Shown here piece after piece: positions 44,578-51,633 of a DNA stretch of 64,000 nucleotides. Numbering within the stretch: position 1 is the first letter of the stretch; each line of letters starts with the position of its first letter. The DNA lies in IMG/VR virus record IMGVR_UViG_3300044712_000264, positions 1 to 64,000 of that record; one strand, given 5' to 3'. The position numbers were made by a program, and so were the translations under genes. A model generated the notes under the pieces. It was not told the DNA's origin. It saw only the letters and a program-made list of their open reading frames with translations, and made no database searches. Source of the DNA: a virus.

Positions 44578-44688
44578 ATGCACGCCAAGCCCCACAGCAC
44601 AGCGTACCGGGCTGCAAATGCCGTTGTTCTGCTGTGGTGGACGGCAATTGTGTTTATTGCAAGGAGGACACCATGGAAATCACTTTAG
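44578..44688 (+). CDS. Tiny membrane protein
   Basis: 36 residues with one membrane span (AAANAVVLLWWTAIVFIA-like segment) and a basic C-terminus. It starts one base after the preceding small gene and overlaps the next start. Possibly a second holin-like component or antiholin. Confidence 0.45.
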   Translation: MHAKPHSTAYRAANAVVLLWWTAIVFIARRTPWKSL

Positions 44689-44843
44689 CCATGCGGGTGC
44701 TGGATGCAATGGCATCCCAACTTGAAGCGCTGAAAGAACGAATTGAGATGGCCGAAGCGCGCATCAAAGAGTTGCAGAAAAAAGGCGAATGCTCTTGTCA
44801 GACGTGGCGGGAGCATACCCAGTTGCCCAGGGATGAAGGATGA
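44673..44843 (+). CDS. Small coiled-coil protein in lysis cassette
   Basis: 56 residues from ATG 44673, with AAGGAGG 5 bases upstream. SQLEALKERIEMAEARIKEL is a heptad-like helix. Its last 4 bases overlap the endolysin start. Not recognised. Confidence 0.7.
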   Translation: MEITLAMRVLDAMASQLEALKERIEMAEARIKELQKKGECSCQTWREHTQLPRDEG

Positions 44844-45310
44844 ACAAGCGCATAACAACTGCCCTGGCCATCGCCACAGCGCTGGCGATACCAGCAGAGG
44901 GCATATTCACCCGTTGGTATTTTGATCCGGTTGGTATCGCTACTGTCTGTGCAGGACACACGAAGAATGTGGACAAGTCCAAGGTCTACACAGTTGCTGA
45001 ATGCAAAGCGTTGTTGAACAAGGAGATGGGTGATGTCGTACAGAGGTTGGACACGTGTAGGCCAGGGCTACCGATCAACGTACTCGCGGCGTTCAGCGAT
45101 GCAGCTTTCAACGTCGGAGAACACATCGCCTGCGACTCAACCCGCTCAACAGCAGCTCGCCTACTTGCAGCGGGAAGATACGCAGAGGCATGTGCCCAGC
45201 TTCCGCGCTGGAATAGGGCTGTCGTCGGTGGAGTCTCAGTACCCTTATCAGGTCTGACTAAGCGTAGAGAGATGGAGCGTCAGGTCTGCTTGGGTGAGAG
45301 GCTTGAATGA
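44840..45310 (+). CDS. Endolysin: SAR-type lysozyme (glycoside hydrolase 24)
   Basis: 156 residues. An N-terminal signal-anchor-release segment (TTALAIATALAIP) leads into the T4-type triad with canonical spacing: Glu20, Asp29 and Thr35 (E-x8-D-x5-T). C-terminal SGLTKRREMERQVCL is typical. The enzyme cuts the peptidoglycan glycan strand after release from the membrane. ATGA overlaps both neighbours. Confidence 0.93.
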   Translation: MNKRITTALAIATALAIPAEGIFTRWYFDPVGIATVCAGHTKNVDKSKVYTVAECKALLNKEMGDVVQRLDTCRPGLPINVLAAFSDAAFNVGEHIACDSTRSTAARLLAAGRYAEACAQLPRWNRAVVGGVSVPLSGLTKRREMERQVCLGERLE

Positions 45311-45747
45311 TGCGCTTGTGGCTGATTTGCGGAATACCGATGTGTCTCGTTTTGGCTTTTTTTGCGACATATCGCACCGGATATGTACACGGAAGCGACA
45401 CAATTCAAGCTAAATGGGACGCCGAGAAAGCCGCAATCGTCACCGCCCAGCGCGACAAAGAGGCCGCGCTCCAGGCCAACATGGACAACCTCAGGACGGA
45501 GAAAAACAATGAACTTGCACGCCTTAATCGCCATGTGCGCGCTCTATCTGACAGCCTGCGCGACCGCCCCGACCGCCCCGCCGTGCCAGCGTCTACCCAA
45601 ATTGGAGATGGTGCCATTGGATGCACTGGAGCAACCCTTTACCGTTCAGATTCAGAATTTCTTATCAGGTTCTCTGAGCGAGCCGACACCCTCCGACTTG
45701 CCTTGAAAGCTTGCCAAGAGGCGTATCAAGCTGCATCCGGGCAATAA
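45307..45747 (+). CDS. Rz: Rz-like inner-membrane spanin
   Basis: 146 residues: N-terminal membrane anchor (LWLICGIPMCLVLAFFATY), then a long periplasmic coiled coil (KAAIVTAQRDKEAALQANMD and beyond). Together with the embedded lipoprotein it should bridge and fuse inner and outer membranes at the last step of lysis. Confidence 0.88.
   Translation: MMRLWLICGIPMCLVLAFFATYRTGYVHGSDTIQAKWDAEKAAIVTAQRDKEAALQANMDNLRTEKNNELARLNRHVRALSDSLRDRPDRPAVPASTQIGDGAIGCTGATLYRSDSEFLIRFSERADTLRLALKACQEAYQAASGQ
45509..45706 (+). CDS. Rz1: Rz1-like outer-membrane spanin lipoprotein (embedded in Rz)
   Basis: 65 residues in the +1 frame inside Rz, from ATG 45509 with GGAG about 8 bases upstream. A signal peptide ends in lipobox LTAC (Cys17), followed by a Pro-rich segment (APTAPPCQRLPK). 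The nested arrangement is that of lambda Rz/Rz1. Confidence 0.87.
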   Translation: MNLHALIAMCALYLTACATAPTAPPCQRLPKLEMVPLDALEQPFTVQIQNFLSGSLSEPTPSDLP

Positions 45748-45751
45748 AAAT

Positions 45752-45778
45752 CCCGCTACCTGAGCGGGCGTGGTTTTA
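45752..45778. terminator. Bidirectional terminator between lysis genes and minus-strand operon
   Basis: CCCGCT/AGCGGG stem (45752-45768), a T-rich tail on the plus side and ATTTTTATT on the minus side. It separates convergent transcription units. Confidence 0.85.
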
Positions 45779-45784
45779 ATTCCG
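45765..45784. repeat. 20-bp direct repeat, copy 1
   Basis: The 20 bases here are identical to 46131-46150, and the flanking bases differ on both sides. The copy spans the terminator tail and the last codons of the 45776 gene. Confidence 0.9.
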
Positions 45785-46096
45785 ATGGTTATGCGCCGTG
45801 GCACCTAATCCTTCGTCCATGAGTTTATAAACCTCAGCGACGCTTAACCATCTGCCAGGGAATCCATTTTTAATGGCAACAGCATCAACATCTCTCTTCC
45901 ATCGTGCGGAGTATTCGTCAGTTCTCTCCCAGCTACCCATTGGCTTCGGAGTAAGACATGGACCATAATAGTCGCGTGCATGCGACAAAACTGCCATAAG
46001 AGCACGAGGTGAATCTGGGTGCGCACCAGGCGGTTTTTCTACTGTGATTTCAAAGATTTCTCCGTTTGTTCCCCGCATTTGTTTGGTGATCTTCAT
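45776..46096 (-). CDS. Hypothetical protein, last gene of the BRO operon
   Basis: 106 residues: ITKQMRGTNGEIFEITVEK, then RALMAVLSHARDYYGPCL and DVDAVAIKNGFPGRWLSVAEVY. Start ATGA-coupled to the gene at 46093-46368. Mixed alpha/beta composition; not recognised. Bracketed by a 20-bp direct repeat, which may mark a later insertion. Confidence 0.7.
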   Translation of the reverse strand: MKITKQMRGTNGEIFEITVEKPPGAHPDSPRALMAVLSHARDYYGPCLTPKPMGSWERTDEYSARWKRDVDAVAIKNGFPGRWLSVAEVYKLMDEGLGATAHNHRN

Positions 46097-46368
46097 ATCT
46101 TCCCCTTGCGAATTAGACCCGGCGCGTGGCCGGGCGTGGTTTTAATTCCGTCGAATTCGACAGAATTAGACTTGCATCCGGCTTGCTGCAAACGCTTGGA
46201 CAAGGCATCAACGCCAGCGCTCACAATGGCATCCACCTTGCAACAGCGCCCGAACGGCATGTCTTTGGCCGCGCATGTGCATTCTCCCGGAGCTGCCACT
46301 TTTACTAACTCAGACGCCGGGATTCCGCGTTCAATGTCTGCATCCTGAAATGGTGTGGATGCACTCAT
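46093..46368 (-). CDS. Hypothetical protein of the BRO operon
   Basis: 91 residues, ATGA-coupled at both ends. CTCAAKDMPFGRCCKVDAIV gives a Cys cluster (possible metal site). The C-terminal ~20 residues are encoded by a terminator-like hairpin plus copy 2 of the 20-bp repeat, so its 3' end may have been altered. Confidence 0.68.
   Translation of the reverse strand: MSASTPFQDADIERGIPASELVKVAAPGECTCAAKDMPFGRCCKVDAIVSAGVDALSKRLQQAGCKSNSVEFDGIKTTPGHAPGLIRKGKI
46131..46150. repeat. 20-bp direct repeat, copy 2
   Basis: Identical to 45765-45784, 366 bp away. It also lies next to a GC hairpin (46108-46133, CCGGC/GCCGG), so each copy looks like the tail of a terminator. Confidence 0.9.
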
Positions 46369-47516
46369 GCTACTACCTCCACTTTGGCAGGCAACACCAG
46401 ATCAAGCAGTTCTTGGAACTTGCTGACATACCACTCTGGCTGCGTTTCCTTCGGGTTGCTTGGATGCGTTGCGTTCTTGCCGTACTCCAAGTTGCGCACA
46501 GATTTGAATGTCTTTGTCCCGTTTGTGGACTTGCGCTCTACATCCTCCAGAATTCCATTTTCTACCAGTAAGCGATTGAACTTCACGGCACTCATACCAA
46601 CATCAAACTCAGCCAACAAAGCGCTTGCCGTTTTTGTCACTTCGCTCGATCCGCTGGTAGAGCTTGCCGGCGCATCGGTGGCGTAATGTGGCAGCAGGCC
46701 GGCAACGCCAAGCTGTTGCTCGATCCGCTGATACCCACCAAGCACAGCCGAAGGTGCCAGCTTCAAATCCTTGGCAGCGCTGCGAAGCAACAGGACACAG
46801 GCCGACACGTGGTCGCGGTTGCTTGAAATCCTTTTCTTTGGTTCCGGCTGTGGCTTCGCGCTGTAGCTCCCAGTCTTGCGGATCGTCGGCAACACTTCTT
46901 CAAAAAACCACGCCTCGAACTTTTGGGCTTCTGGCAGTTCGCTTTTGACTATCAGCCGGTACACGTCTGGTTCCGTCAGAACGCGCACATCCTGCATTCC
47001 TCCAGCGGTTTGAAGGGGGTAGCGTTTTGCTACCCCCTTGCAATGTTGCTTAATAGCGTCACTGGCATTGACGTATCCGAGCGCTTCGCACACGTCTTTC
47101 CCGACAAACAGAGGCTCGCCATCTTCGTCAGTTACGACACGGATAGTTTTCGACTCAAAATTGAAAGGGGTGATTGAATTCATGATTTCTTTCTTTGCAG
47201 AAGGTTGTGGTGGTTGGGGAACTGTTGTGACTGCATCGGCGTGATAGCCAGCCGTGTAGTCGGCCAAAGGGTTTTGACCTTTGGGATATTCGAGAATCAG
47301 CCTGTCGTCCTTCTTGAAGTCAGGGCGACCTGGAAGGTTGAAGATAGTGACTCCAAAGCGGACATTTCCGCTGACGACATCCAGATGCAAACTGCCGTCT
47401 GGTTTAGTCGTGACCGATTGAACCGTGACCTTGAGGTGGGCGACGGTTGATTGATCGGGTGCAGGGGAAAAGAAAGGCAAGGCAGGCGCGGGCGCGCCAA
47501 GAGATGGTTTAGCCAT
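46365..47516 (-). CDS. BRO-N antirepressor with extra N-terminal module
   Basis: 383 residues. Residues ~25-100 (LKVTVQSVTT to LEYPKGQNPLADY) resemble the C-terminal domain of the KilA-N protein at 3501. Residues 112-215 are a BRO-N domain (VVTDEDGEPLFVGKDVCEALGY, ALKQ-type YPLQTAGGMQDVRVLTEPD, FEAWFFEEVLPTIRKTG). Residues ~240-380 are the antirepressor C-terminal domain with GMSAVKFNRLLVENGILEDV, also found alone at 52345. BRO antirepressors bind and inactivate the phage repressor. It is preceded by a c4-type leader and target site. Confidence 0.88.
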   Translation of the reverse strand: MAKPSLGAPAPALPFFSPAPDQSTVAHLKVTVQSVTTKPDGSLHLDVVSGNVRFGVTIFNLPGRPDFKKDDRLILEYPKGQNPLADYTAGYHADAVTTVPQPPQPSAKKEIMNSITPFNFESKTIRVVTDEDGEPLFVGKDVCEALGYVNASDAIKQHCKGVAKRYPLQTAGGMQDVRVLTEPDVYRLIVKSELPEAQKFEAWFFEEVLPTIRKTGSYSAKPQPEPKKRISSNRDHVSACVLLLRSAAKDLKLAPSAVLGGYQRIEQQLGVAGLLPHYATDAPASSTSGSSEVTKTASALLAEFDVGMSAVKFNRLLVENGILEDVERKSTNGTKTFKSVRNLEYGKNATHPSNPKETQPEWYVSKFQELLDLVLPAKVEVVA

Positions 47517-47556
47517 GATTTACTCTTGTCAACAGGTTGTAAACCTGCCGCCAACG

Positions 47557-47565
47557 CTTCCAACG
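47557..47565 (-). promoter_or_regulatory. Predicted c4 target site, locus B
   Basis: The minus strand reads CGTTGGAAG, complementary to the c4 3' arm CTTCCAACG (47586-47594). It lies 41 bases before the BRO start codon. Confidence 0.62.
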
Positions 47566-47585
47566 TTGGTGACAGACCGTGTGGG

Positions 47586-47731
47586 CGTTGGAAGACCGGG
47601 ACAAGGACCGGCGCATCTTGCGATGCCACCCACACAGCCCGTCATAACTGAGCATGTGTGTTGCGCATTAAAAAAGCAGCTAACCGTTACGGCGCTGCTT
47701 GTCGTTGCGCCTTGTCTTTTGGGCTTCCACA
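47586..47731 (-). ncRNA. c4: c4-type antisense RNA, locus B
   Basis: About 146 bases. The 5' arm TGTGGAAGCC (near 47721-47731) pairs with the 3' arm GGTCTTCCA. It contains TCCCGGTCTT (47592-47601 on the minus strand) and the CAGTTATG block, as at loci A and C. Short overlapping frames across it (for example 47529-47732) resemble Icd/Ash-like readings, probably translation of the RNA region rather than a true gene. Confidence 0.72.
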
Positions 47732-47741
47732 CCCAGGCGCG

Positions 47742-47769
47742 ATTGTAGCGTAGACTTTTTCATCTGCAA
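47742..47769 (-). promoter_or_regulatory. Predicted promoter of c4/BRO operon
   Basis: The minus strand reads TTGCAG (47764-47769), 16 bases, TACAAT (47742-47747). The c4 5' arm begins about 11 bases downstream. Confidence 0.65.
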
Positions 47770-48143
47770 GGGTATGCTTTTACCATGGCTGTGTAAACGA
47801 ACATCGCGCCGCCTTGGTCGGTTGCAGGGAAAGCGGATATGTCTGAGTTGCGCAGTGTTTGGTACAGGTTGAAACTCACGACAAAATTATCGGGGCGACC
47901 GTCTTTCCCCATCGGAGGGCAAATCGCCCGAGGTGCCAGGCCCAAATCCTGTACTGTCAGCACCGCAGACAGCATGCCACCAGATATAGACATGATCTCC
48001 AGCAACGTACTGACACCGATAAGAAGATTGACATTTTGCGCCGACCGCTTCAAATATGCAGGAGTGTATAAATCATCTGCGTGTGCCGATGTTGCCATAG
48101 ACACAGTCAATGCCGCAGACATAATGATGGGTAACAGTTTCAT
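47760..48143 (-). CDS. Secreted Rap1a/Tai-like protein
   Basis: 127 residues. Signal peptide MKLLPIIMSAALTVSMATSA with cleavage after AHA. The mature part has the pattern of the Rap1a/Tai immunity group: ICPP, a helix with VVSFNLYQTL, PATDQGG and a final AYPC, the two Cys probably forming a disulfide. Members are periplasmic immunity proteins against type VI amidase effectors. Near attP and outside lytic operons it looks like a lysogenic-conversion gene. AAAGG precedes the ATG. Confidence 0.58.
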   Translation of the reverse strand: MKLLPIIMSAALTVSMATSAHADDLYTPAYLKRSAQNVNLLIGVSTLLEIMSISGGMLSAVLTVQDLGLAPRAICPPMGKDGRPDNFVVSFNLYQTLRNSDISAFPATDQGGAMFVYTAMVKAYPCR

Positions 48144-48308
48144 GGTTTACCTTTCAGGTGGTTGTTGTAAAAAAGCAGGCTAACCTATGGCCTGCGGCGA
48201 AACTTGCCAATGCTTGCAATGTCTACGCTTTGGGGCGTAGACATCCATAGGAAGAAAAGTTATTGTTTCGCTGAAAACTTTCCATAAGTTGCGCCCCACA
48301 AACAGAAA

Positions 48309-48347
48309 ACCCGCCAGGGTGCGCTTACATGTAGAGGCGGGGCGGGT
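48309..48347 (-). terminator. Possible minus-strand terminator
   Basis: ACCCGCC (48309-48315) pairs with GGCGGGT (48341-48347); the minus strand then reads TTTTCTGTTT. The loop is long (25 bases). Confidence 0.5.
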
Positions 48348-48453
48348 GTTGTTGGGGGGATTGTAAAACTGGTAAAACCACGAGTTTTCCGCTGTTTATG
48401 GCATTGAACATGGTATTCAGTAGGTTAGAACGTTGATTTATAACGTTTTCTGG

Positions 48454-48471
48454 CTCCCCCCTGCTCCGCCA
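48454..48471 (+). other. attP: attP core candidate (tRNA 3'-end-like)
   Basis: CTCCCCCCTGCTCCGCCA ends like a tRNA: 3' T-stem strand, a 7-base acceptor strand CTGCTCC, discriminator G and CCA. No tRNA body precedes it. This is what a phage attachment core copied from a host tRNA (probably Ser or Leu type) looks like. It lies ~160 bases before the integrase. Phage genes flank both sides, so the site appears unrecombined. Confidence 0.55.
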
Positions 48472-48493
48472 GTATCAATCCAAGACAATCCAC

Positions 48494-48527
48494 AAAAGCC
48501 CCATACTGTCTAAGTATCGGGGCTTTT
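48494..48527. terminator. Bidirectional terminator before integrase
   Basis: AAAAGCCCC (48494-48502) and GGGGCTTTT (48519-48527), with an inner TAC/GTA pairing. Strong in both directions; it isolates int from upstream transcription. Confidence 0.85.
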
Positions 48528-48570
48528 CCATTGGGCGGACGGTGCATAATAGTCCCAGCTAATCCATAGC

Positions 48571-48616
48571 GATACCACGCAAGCCACGATACAAACATGG
48601 TACCCGTCGTGGTATC
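48571..48616 (+). promoter_or_regulatory. Inverted repeat around the integrase promoter
   Basis: GATACCACG (48571-48579) and CGTGGTATC (48608-48616) form a perfect 9-bp inverted repeat, with a third related ACGATAC in between. It ends 15 bases before the int start. It could be an Int/AlpA arm site or an RNA hairpin masking int translation. Confidence 0.5.
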
Positions 48617-48631
48617 CACCGGGACAATACC

Positions 48632-49792
48632 ATGACCTTGACTGTGCGCACCATTGACGCTGCAAAACCTCGTGAAAAAGGCTACAAGCTGGCCGACGGT
48701 GCCGGGCTGTACCTCTACGTGGCACCAACAGGCGTAAAAAGCTGGCGTGCAAACTACACACGGGCAGGGAAACAAGCCACGCGCACCTATGGCCGGATGC
48801 CGGATATGACACTGGCCGACGCACGCAAGGCACACGCAGCTGCGCGCGATACCACGACGGATGCCCTTGCCAAGGCTCCGAAGTTTGAAGCCGTGGCGCG
48901 TGACTGGCTAAAAATCAAGCTGCCGACGCTTTCAAATTCCAAACACCAGATACAGGTTGAGAACACCCTGGAGCGGTTTGTTTTCCCGGCCATCGGTGCC
49001 AGACCGATTGACACACTGCGCCGTGCTGATCTTGTTGCGTGCGTCCAAGCGGTGCAGGCCGGAGGGCAGATTGAAACGGCGCACCGGGTTGCCGGGCGCA
49101 TAGCGGCTGTGCTTGACTACGCCCAGGATTCTGGTTTGATCGAAACGCATCCAGCCAGCGGCCTGGCGCGTGTGCTGCAATCGCGCAAAGTCAAAAAGCC
49201 AATGGCCAGCATACCGCCAGAAGAAACCGGCGCACTGTTGCGCGCCATCGCCGACTATGACGAACCCGTTACCAGGCTTGGATTGCAACTGCTGGCCCAT
49301 GTGTTTGTCCGGGTTGGCGAATTGCGCGGTATGAAATGGGATGAATTGCGCGAAGGTAGCGCAGTGTGGGTGGTCCCTGAAGAGCGCATGAAGCTGCGCC
49401 TACCACATGTTGTCCCATTATCAGCGCCTGCACAGTGTTTGCTGGAGTCGCTGCGCGTCATAAATGGCGATCGTGAGTATGTGTTTGATTCGCCTATTCG
49501 CCCAGGGCACCCGATCTCGGAAAACACATTTTTGTTTGCGCTCTACCGACTCGGATACCGTGGGCGCATGACTGCCCACGGATTCCGTGCGCTTGCCAGC
49601 ACTGTTCTCAATGAACAATCTGACTTTGCGCACGATGTTATTGAGCGGCAGCTGGCGCACAAAGAGACTGACGCGGTACGAGCTGCATACAACCGGGCAG
49701 AATATCTCGATGCACGCCGCGATCTCATGACGTGGTGGAGTGATTGGCTGGCTGCGCAAACCGATGCAAATCAGAAACCCGCCAGCGGGTAA
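48632..49792 (+). CDS. int: Tyrosine recombinase (site-specific integrase, P4/DUF4102 type)
   Basis: 386 residues. N-terminal DUF4102-like domain (GYKLADGAGLYLYVAPTGVK), core-binding domain (~90-180), catalytic domain with Arg in RVGELRGMKW, HGFR (TAHGFRALAS), a His in RQLAHKE and the nucleophile Tyr in AAYNRAEY. It integrates at a tRNA 3' end through attP. The last 68 bases overlap the convergent excisionase gene. Confidence 0.94.
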   Translation: MTLTVRTIDAAKPREKGYKLADGAGLYLYVAPTGVKSWRANYTRAGKQATRTYGRMPDMTLADARKAHAAARDTTTDALAKAPKFEAVARDWLKIKLPTLSNSKHQIQVENTLERFVFPAIGARPIDTLRRADLVACVQAVQAGGQIETAHRVAGRIAAVLDYAQDSGLIETHPASGLARVLQSRKVKKPMASIPPEETGALLRAIADYDEPVTRLGLQLLAHVFVRVGELRGMKWDELREGSAVWVVPEERMKLRLPHVVPLSAPAQCLLESLRVINGDREYVFDSPIRPGHPISENTFLFALYRLGYRGRMTAHGFRALASTVLNEQSDFAHDVIERQLAHKETDAVRAAYNRAEYLDARRDLMTWWSDWLAAQTDANQKPASG

Positions 49793-49913
49793 TGCCGCCG
49801 ATTTTGACGGGTTGCGGCAGATTCCCTTTTGCTACCTCTCGCCAAAATGTTGATTTCCCCATACTCAGAAGCGTTGCAGCTTCTGCCGCCGGGATAAGTA
49901 TCTTTTCGTTCAT
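49725..49913 (-). CDS. AlpA-type excisionase / regulator
   Basis: 62 residues from ATG 49913; upstream in-frame sequence contains a terminator. LIPAAEAATLLSMGKSTFWR, GNLPQPVKIGGITRWR and VSDLHRFA are AlpA/MerR-like features: helix-turn-helix plus wing. It converges on and overlaps int, as expected for an excisionase. Lying just past a terminator on the minus strand, it would be expressed only when leftward transcription reads through. Confidence 0.85.
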   Translation of the reverse strand: MNEKILIPAAEAATLLSMGKSTFWREVAKGNLPQPVKIGGITRWRVSDLHRFAQPANHSTTS

Positions 49914-49924
49914 ATTCATTTCCA

Positions 49925-49955
49925 AAAACAAAAACCCCGCTGCTTGAGCGGGGTT
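49925..49955 (-). terminator. Intrinsic terminator before the excisionase gene
   Basis: AACCCCGCT/AGCGGGGTT stem (49933-49955), followed on the minus strand by a T-rich run (49925-49934). Confidence 0.85.
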
Positions 49956-50037
49956 GGTGGTGATTGCCCTGGTGTATTTCAACCCAAGCGCGGCGGACCT
50001 TGCGGCTAAGTTGGGGTAGGCGGCATGGGCTGTTAAG

Positions 50038-50304
50038 TCACACGCGAATGCATTCCTTGGCTTTGTCGGTGAGGTACACCAGCCCGTCACGTTCATAGAA
50101 AAATCCGCCAGTGTCGTCAAGAGCCTTTGAACCCTCTCGATGATCCCCTGGTCCGTTACGGCCAATAGTCATTACCCTCCAGTAATAGTCGTCCTTGAAC
50201 AGGCCCCGAGGTACTCCGTCGTCTAGTGTTCGTGCGTTCTGCACAAACAACAGCAGCTCGGATTCTGTTTCTGATGATCCTGTAAAAATACCTTTGTAGT
50301 CCAT
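50038..50304 (-). CDS. Hypothetical protein
   Basis: 88 residues: YKGIFTGSSETESELLLFVQ, then LFKDDYYWRVMTIGRNGPG and FFYERDGLVYLTDKAKECI. The C-terminal part resembles a small winged-helix. AGGAA precedes the ATG. Not recognised. Confidence 0.68.
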   Translation of the reverse strand: MDYKGIFTGSSETESELLLFVQNARTLDDGVPRGLFKDDYYWRVMTIGRNGPGDHREGSKALDDTGGFFYERDGLVYLTDKAKECIRV

Positions 50305-50313
50305 GTAAATTCC

Positions 50314-50496
50314 TTAATGCCTGTGATTCGAGCGCGTCGGGATTGTCCCCCGGCGCTCCATGTTGCGCAGGGTCTGCGGCGTGCATGTGTACCGTGCGCA
50401 CATCTCTTCGGTTGACAGCCACGGCGACAGGCTGGCAATCAGGCGCTCAACTTCCATGCTAAGGCGGCGCACTTCCAATATCGCTGCTTCGGTCAT
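50314..50496 (-). CDS. Small helix-turn-helix protein (MerR-like)
   Basis: 60 residues. STEEMCARYTCTPQTLRNME and RRGTIPTRSN is a compact excisionase/MerR-like helix-turn-helix. The start overlaps the RNA ligase stop by 4 bases. Confidence 0.72.
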   Translation of the reverse strand: MTEAAILEVRRLSMEVERLIASLSPWLSTEEMCARYTCTPQTLRNMERRGTIPTRSNHRH

Positions 50497-51080
50497 TTAA
50501 CCCCCTTGTGCCCATCGTTGCCCAGCGTCTTCTTGAAGCCCACATTCCCAGCGGTGTGGAACACAACCAAGCCCTCTGGCTTCATAAATCCGGGCGCTGC
50601 CACGCTTCCAGCAGCCTGAAGGTAGTTCATCCACATATCCACGGTGTTCGTGTCAAACGTGCATCTGTCTAACACCGGCACAAGTCCGCAACAAGGCGGC
50701 AAGAAGTCTTGTGTGCGTGTGACTCGCGGGTCCATAGTAGGGTACGTTTTAGGTTCTGTGCCATGAAGCGCCCAGCGTTGCACATTGAACAGGCTGAACC
50801 GTTTTTCTTTCAGCCCGTAATTGCGCTGGATGCCTTGACCCCACCACTCGCCGAAGTGACGACCTGGCCCAAGAGTTAGCAGTTCGTCCCTGTGCGCTTC
50901 GGCCCATTTTGCAAAGCCATGATTGTCATCTGTTGTGGTGATCCAGCGTGTGCGGCTCCCGATAAACATGGTTTTCCCATCATCGCTGATGTAAATCTGT
51001 GCATTCGTGCCGTCTATTTTTTCGGTGATTATCACTTCACGGGACAATCGCGCCATCTTAGGAAATTCTCTAAATTCCAT
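50493..51080 (-). CDS. RNA ligase family protein
   Basis: 195 residues. Nucleotidyltransferase motif I is EKIDGTN with Lys21 as the AMP-acceptor. FGEWWGQGI fits motif III/IIIa and KPEGLVVF motif IV; the C-terminal Lys-rich tail fits motif V. Such phage enzymes seal or repair RNA nicks, for example tRNA cut by host defence nucleases. No kinase or tRNA gene accompanies it, so the substrate is unknown. ATGA-coupled to the downstream gene. Confidence 0.85.
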   Translation of the reverse strand: MEFREFPKMARLSREVIITEKIDGTNAQIYISDDGKTMFIGSRTRWITTTDDNHGFAKWAEAHRDELLTLGPGRHFGEWWGQGIQRNYGLKEKRFSLFNVQRWALHGTEPKTYPTMDPRVTRTQDFLPPCCGLVPVLDRCTFDTNTVDMWMNYLQAAGSVAAPGFMKPEGLVVFHTAGNVGFKKTLGNDGHKGVK

Positions 51081-51108
51081 TGTTTAATCCTTTGTTTGTC
51101 TTTGTTCG

Positions 51109-51633
51109 TTACATTGCCAAAATAGACCTCAGTGGCCGTGGTGTGTAATTCCGCGAGCTGTCCGGCGCAGGCCTGTACACCTCATACGGATGATGAACCC
51201 CGTAGGTAATGCGCACCTCTCGCCCGCCGATCTCAGCCACCATTTCATTCACGTTCGGCTTCCGATCTGGTATCACAAACGTTTCCATTCGGTGTAGCTG
51301 CTGTGGTGTGGCCACCTTGAGCGCCTGCATCTGCCTTGCTGGCGGAAAGTCCAAGTTCTGTAGCAGCATGCGCCCTCTATCAGTGATCGCGTACAAGTGC
51401 ATTGCCCGTGTGCGTATCTTGTGCGCCGGATTTTGATTTGCCATTTGGCGCATCACCGCCCTGGTAGTGCATATGTATTCGCAGCGCTTTAGCGAGTTGA
51501 TGCATTCTTTCGCATCGAATCCAAGTTCCGCGTTTACGTCATGCAACCCCGCCTCTCCTAGTTTTCTTATCGCCCGCAGCGTGGCTTCGTTCTTTTTGAT
51601 TAGCTTGGCTATCCGTGTCAATCCCCCAGCCAA
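51109..51633 (-). CDS. Winged-helix-like hypothetical protein
   Basis: 174 residues from TTG 51633 (a second TTG at 51621 is possible); 16-base overlap with the upstream gene. LGFDAKECINSLKRCEYI and YAITDRGRMLLQN read as a winged helix. The C-terminal RPLRSILAM pattern recurs in phage proteins of unknown role. Probably DNA-binding. Confidence 0.6.
   Translation of the reverse strand: MAGGLTRIAKLIKKNEATLRAIRKLGEAGLHDVNAELGFDAKECINSLKRCEYICTTRAVMRQMANQNPAHKIRTRAMHLYAITDRGRMLLQNLDFPPARQMQALKVATPQQLHRMETFVIPDRKPNVNEMVAEIGGREVRITYGVHHPYEVYRPAPDSSRNYTPRPLRSILAM

Noticed and set aside
48425-48471. Complete tRNA gene
   Set aside because: Only the 3' end (T-stem strand, acceptor, CCA) is present; there is no anticodon or D arm. 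Interpreted as the attP core.
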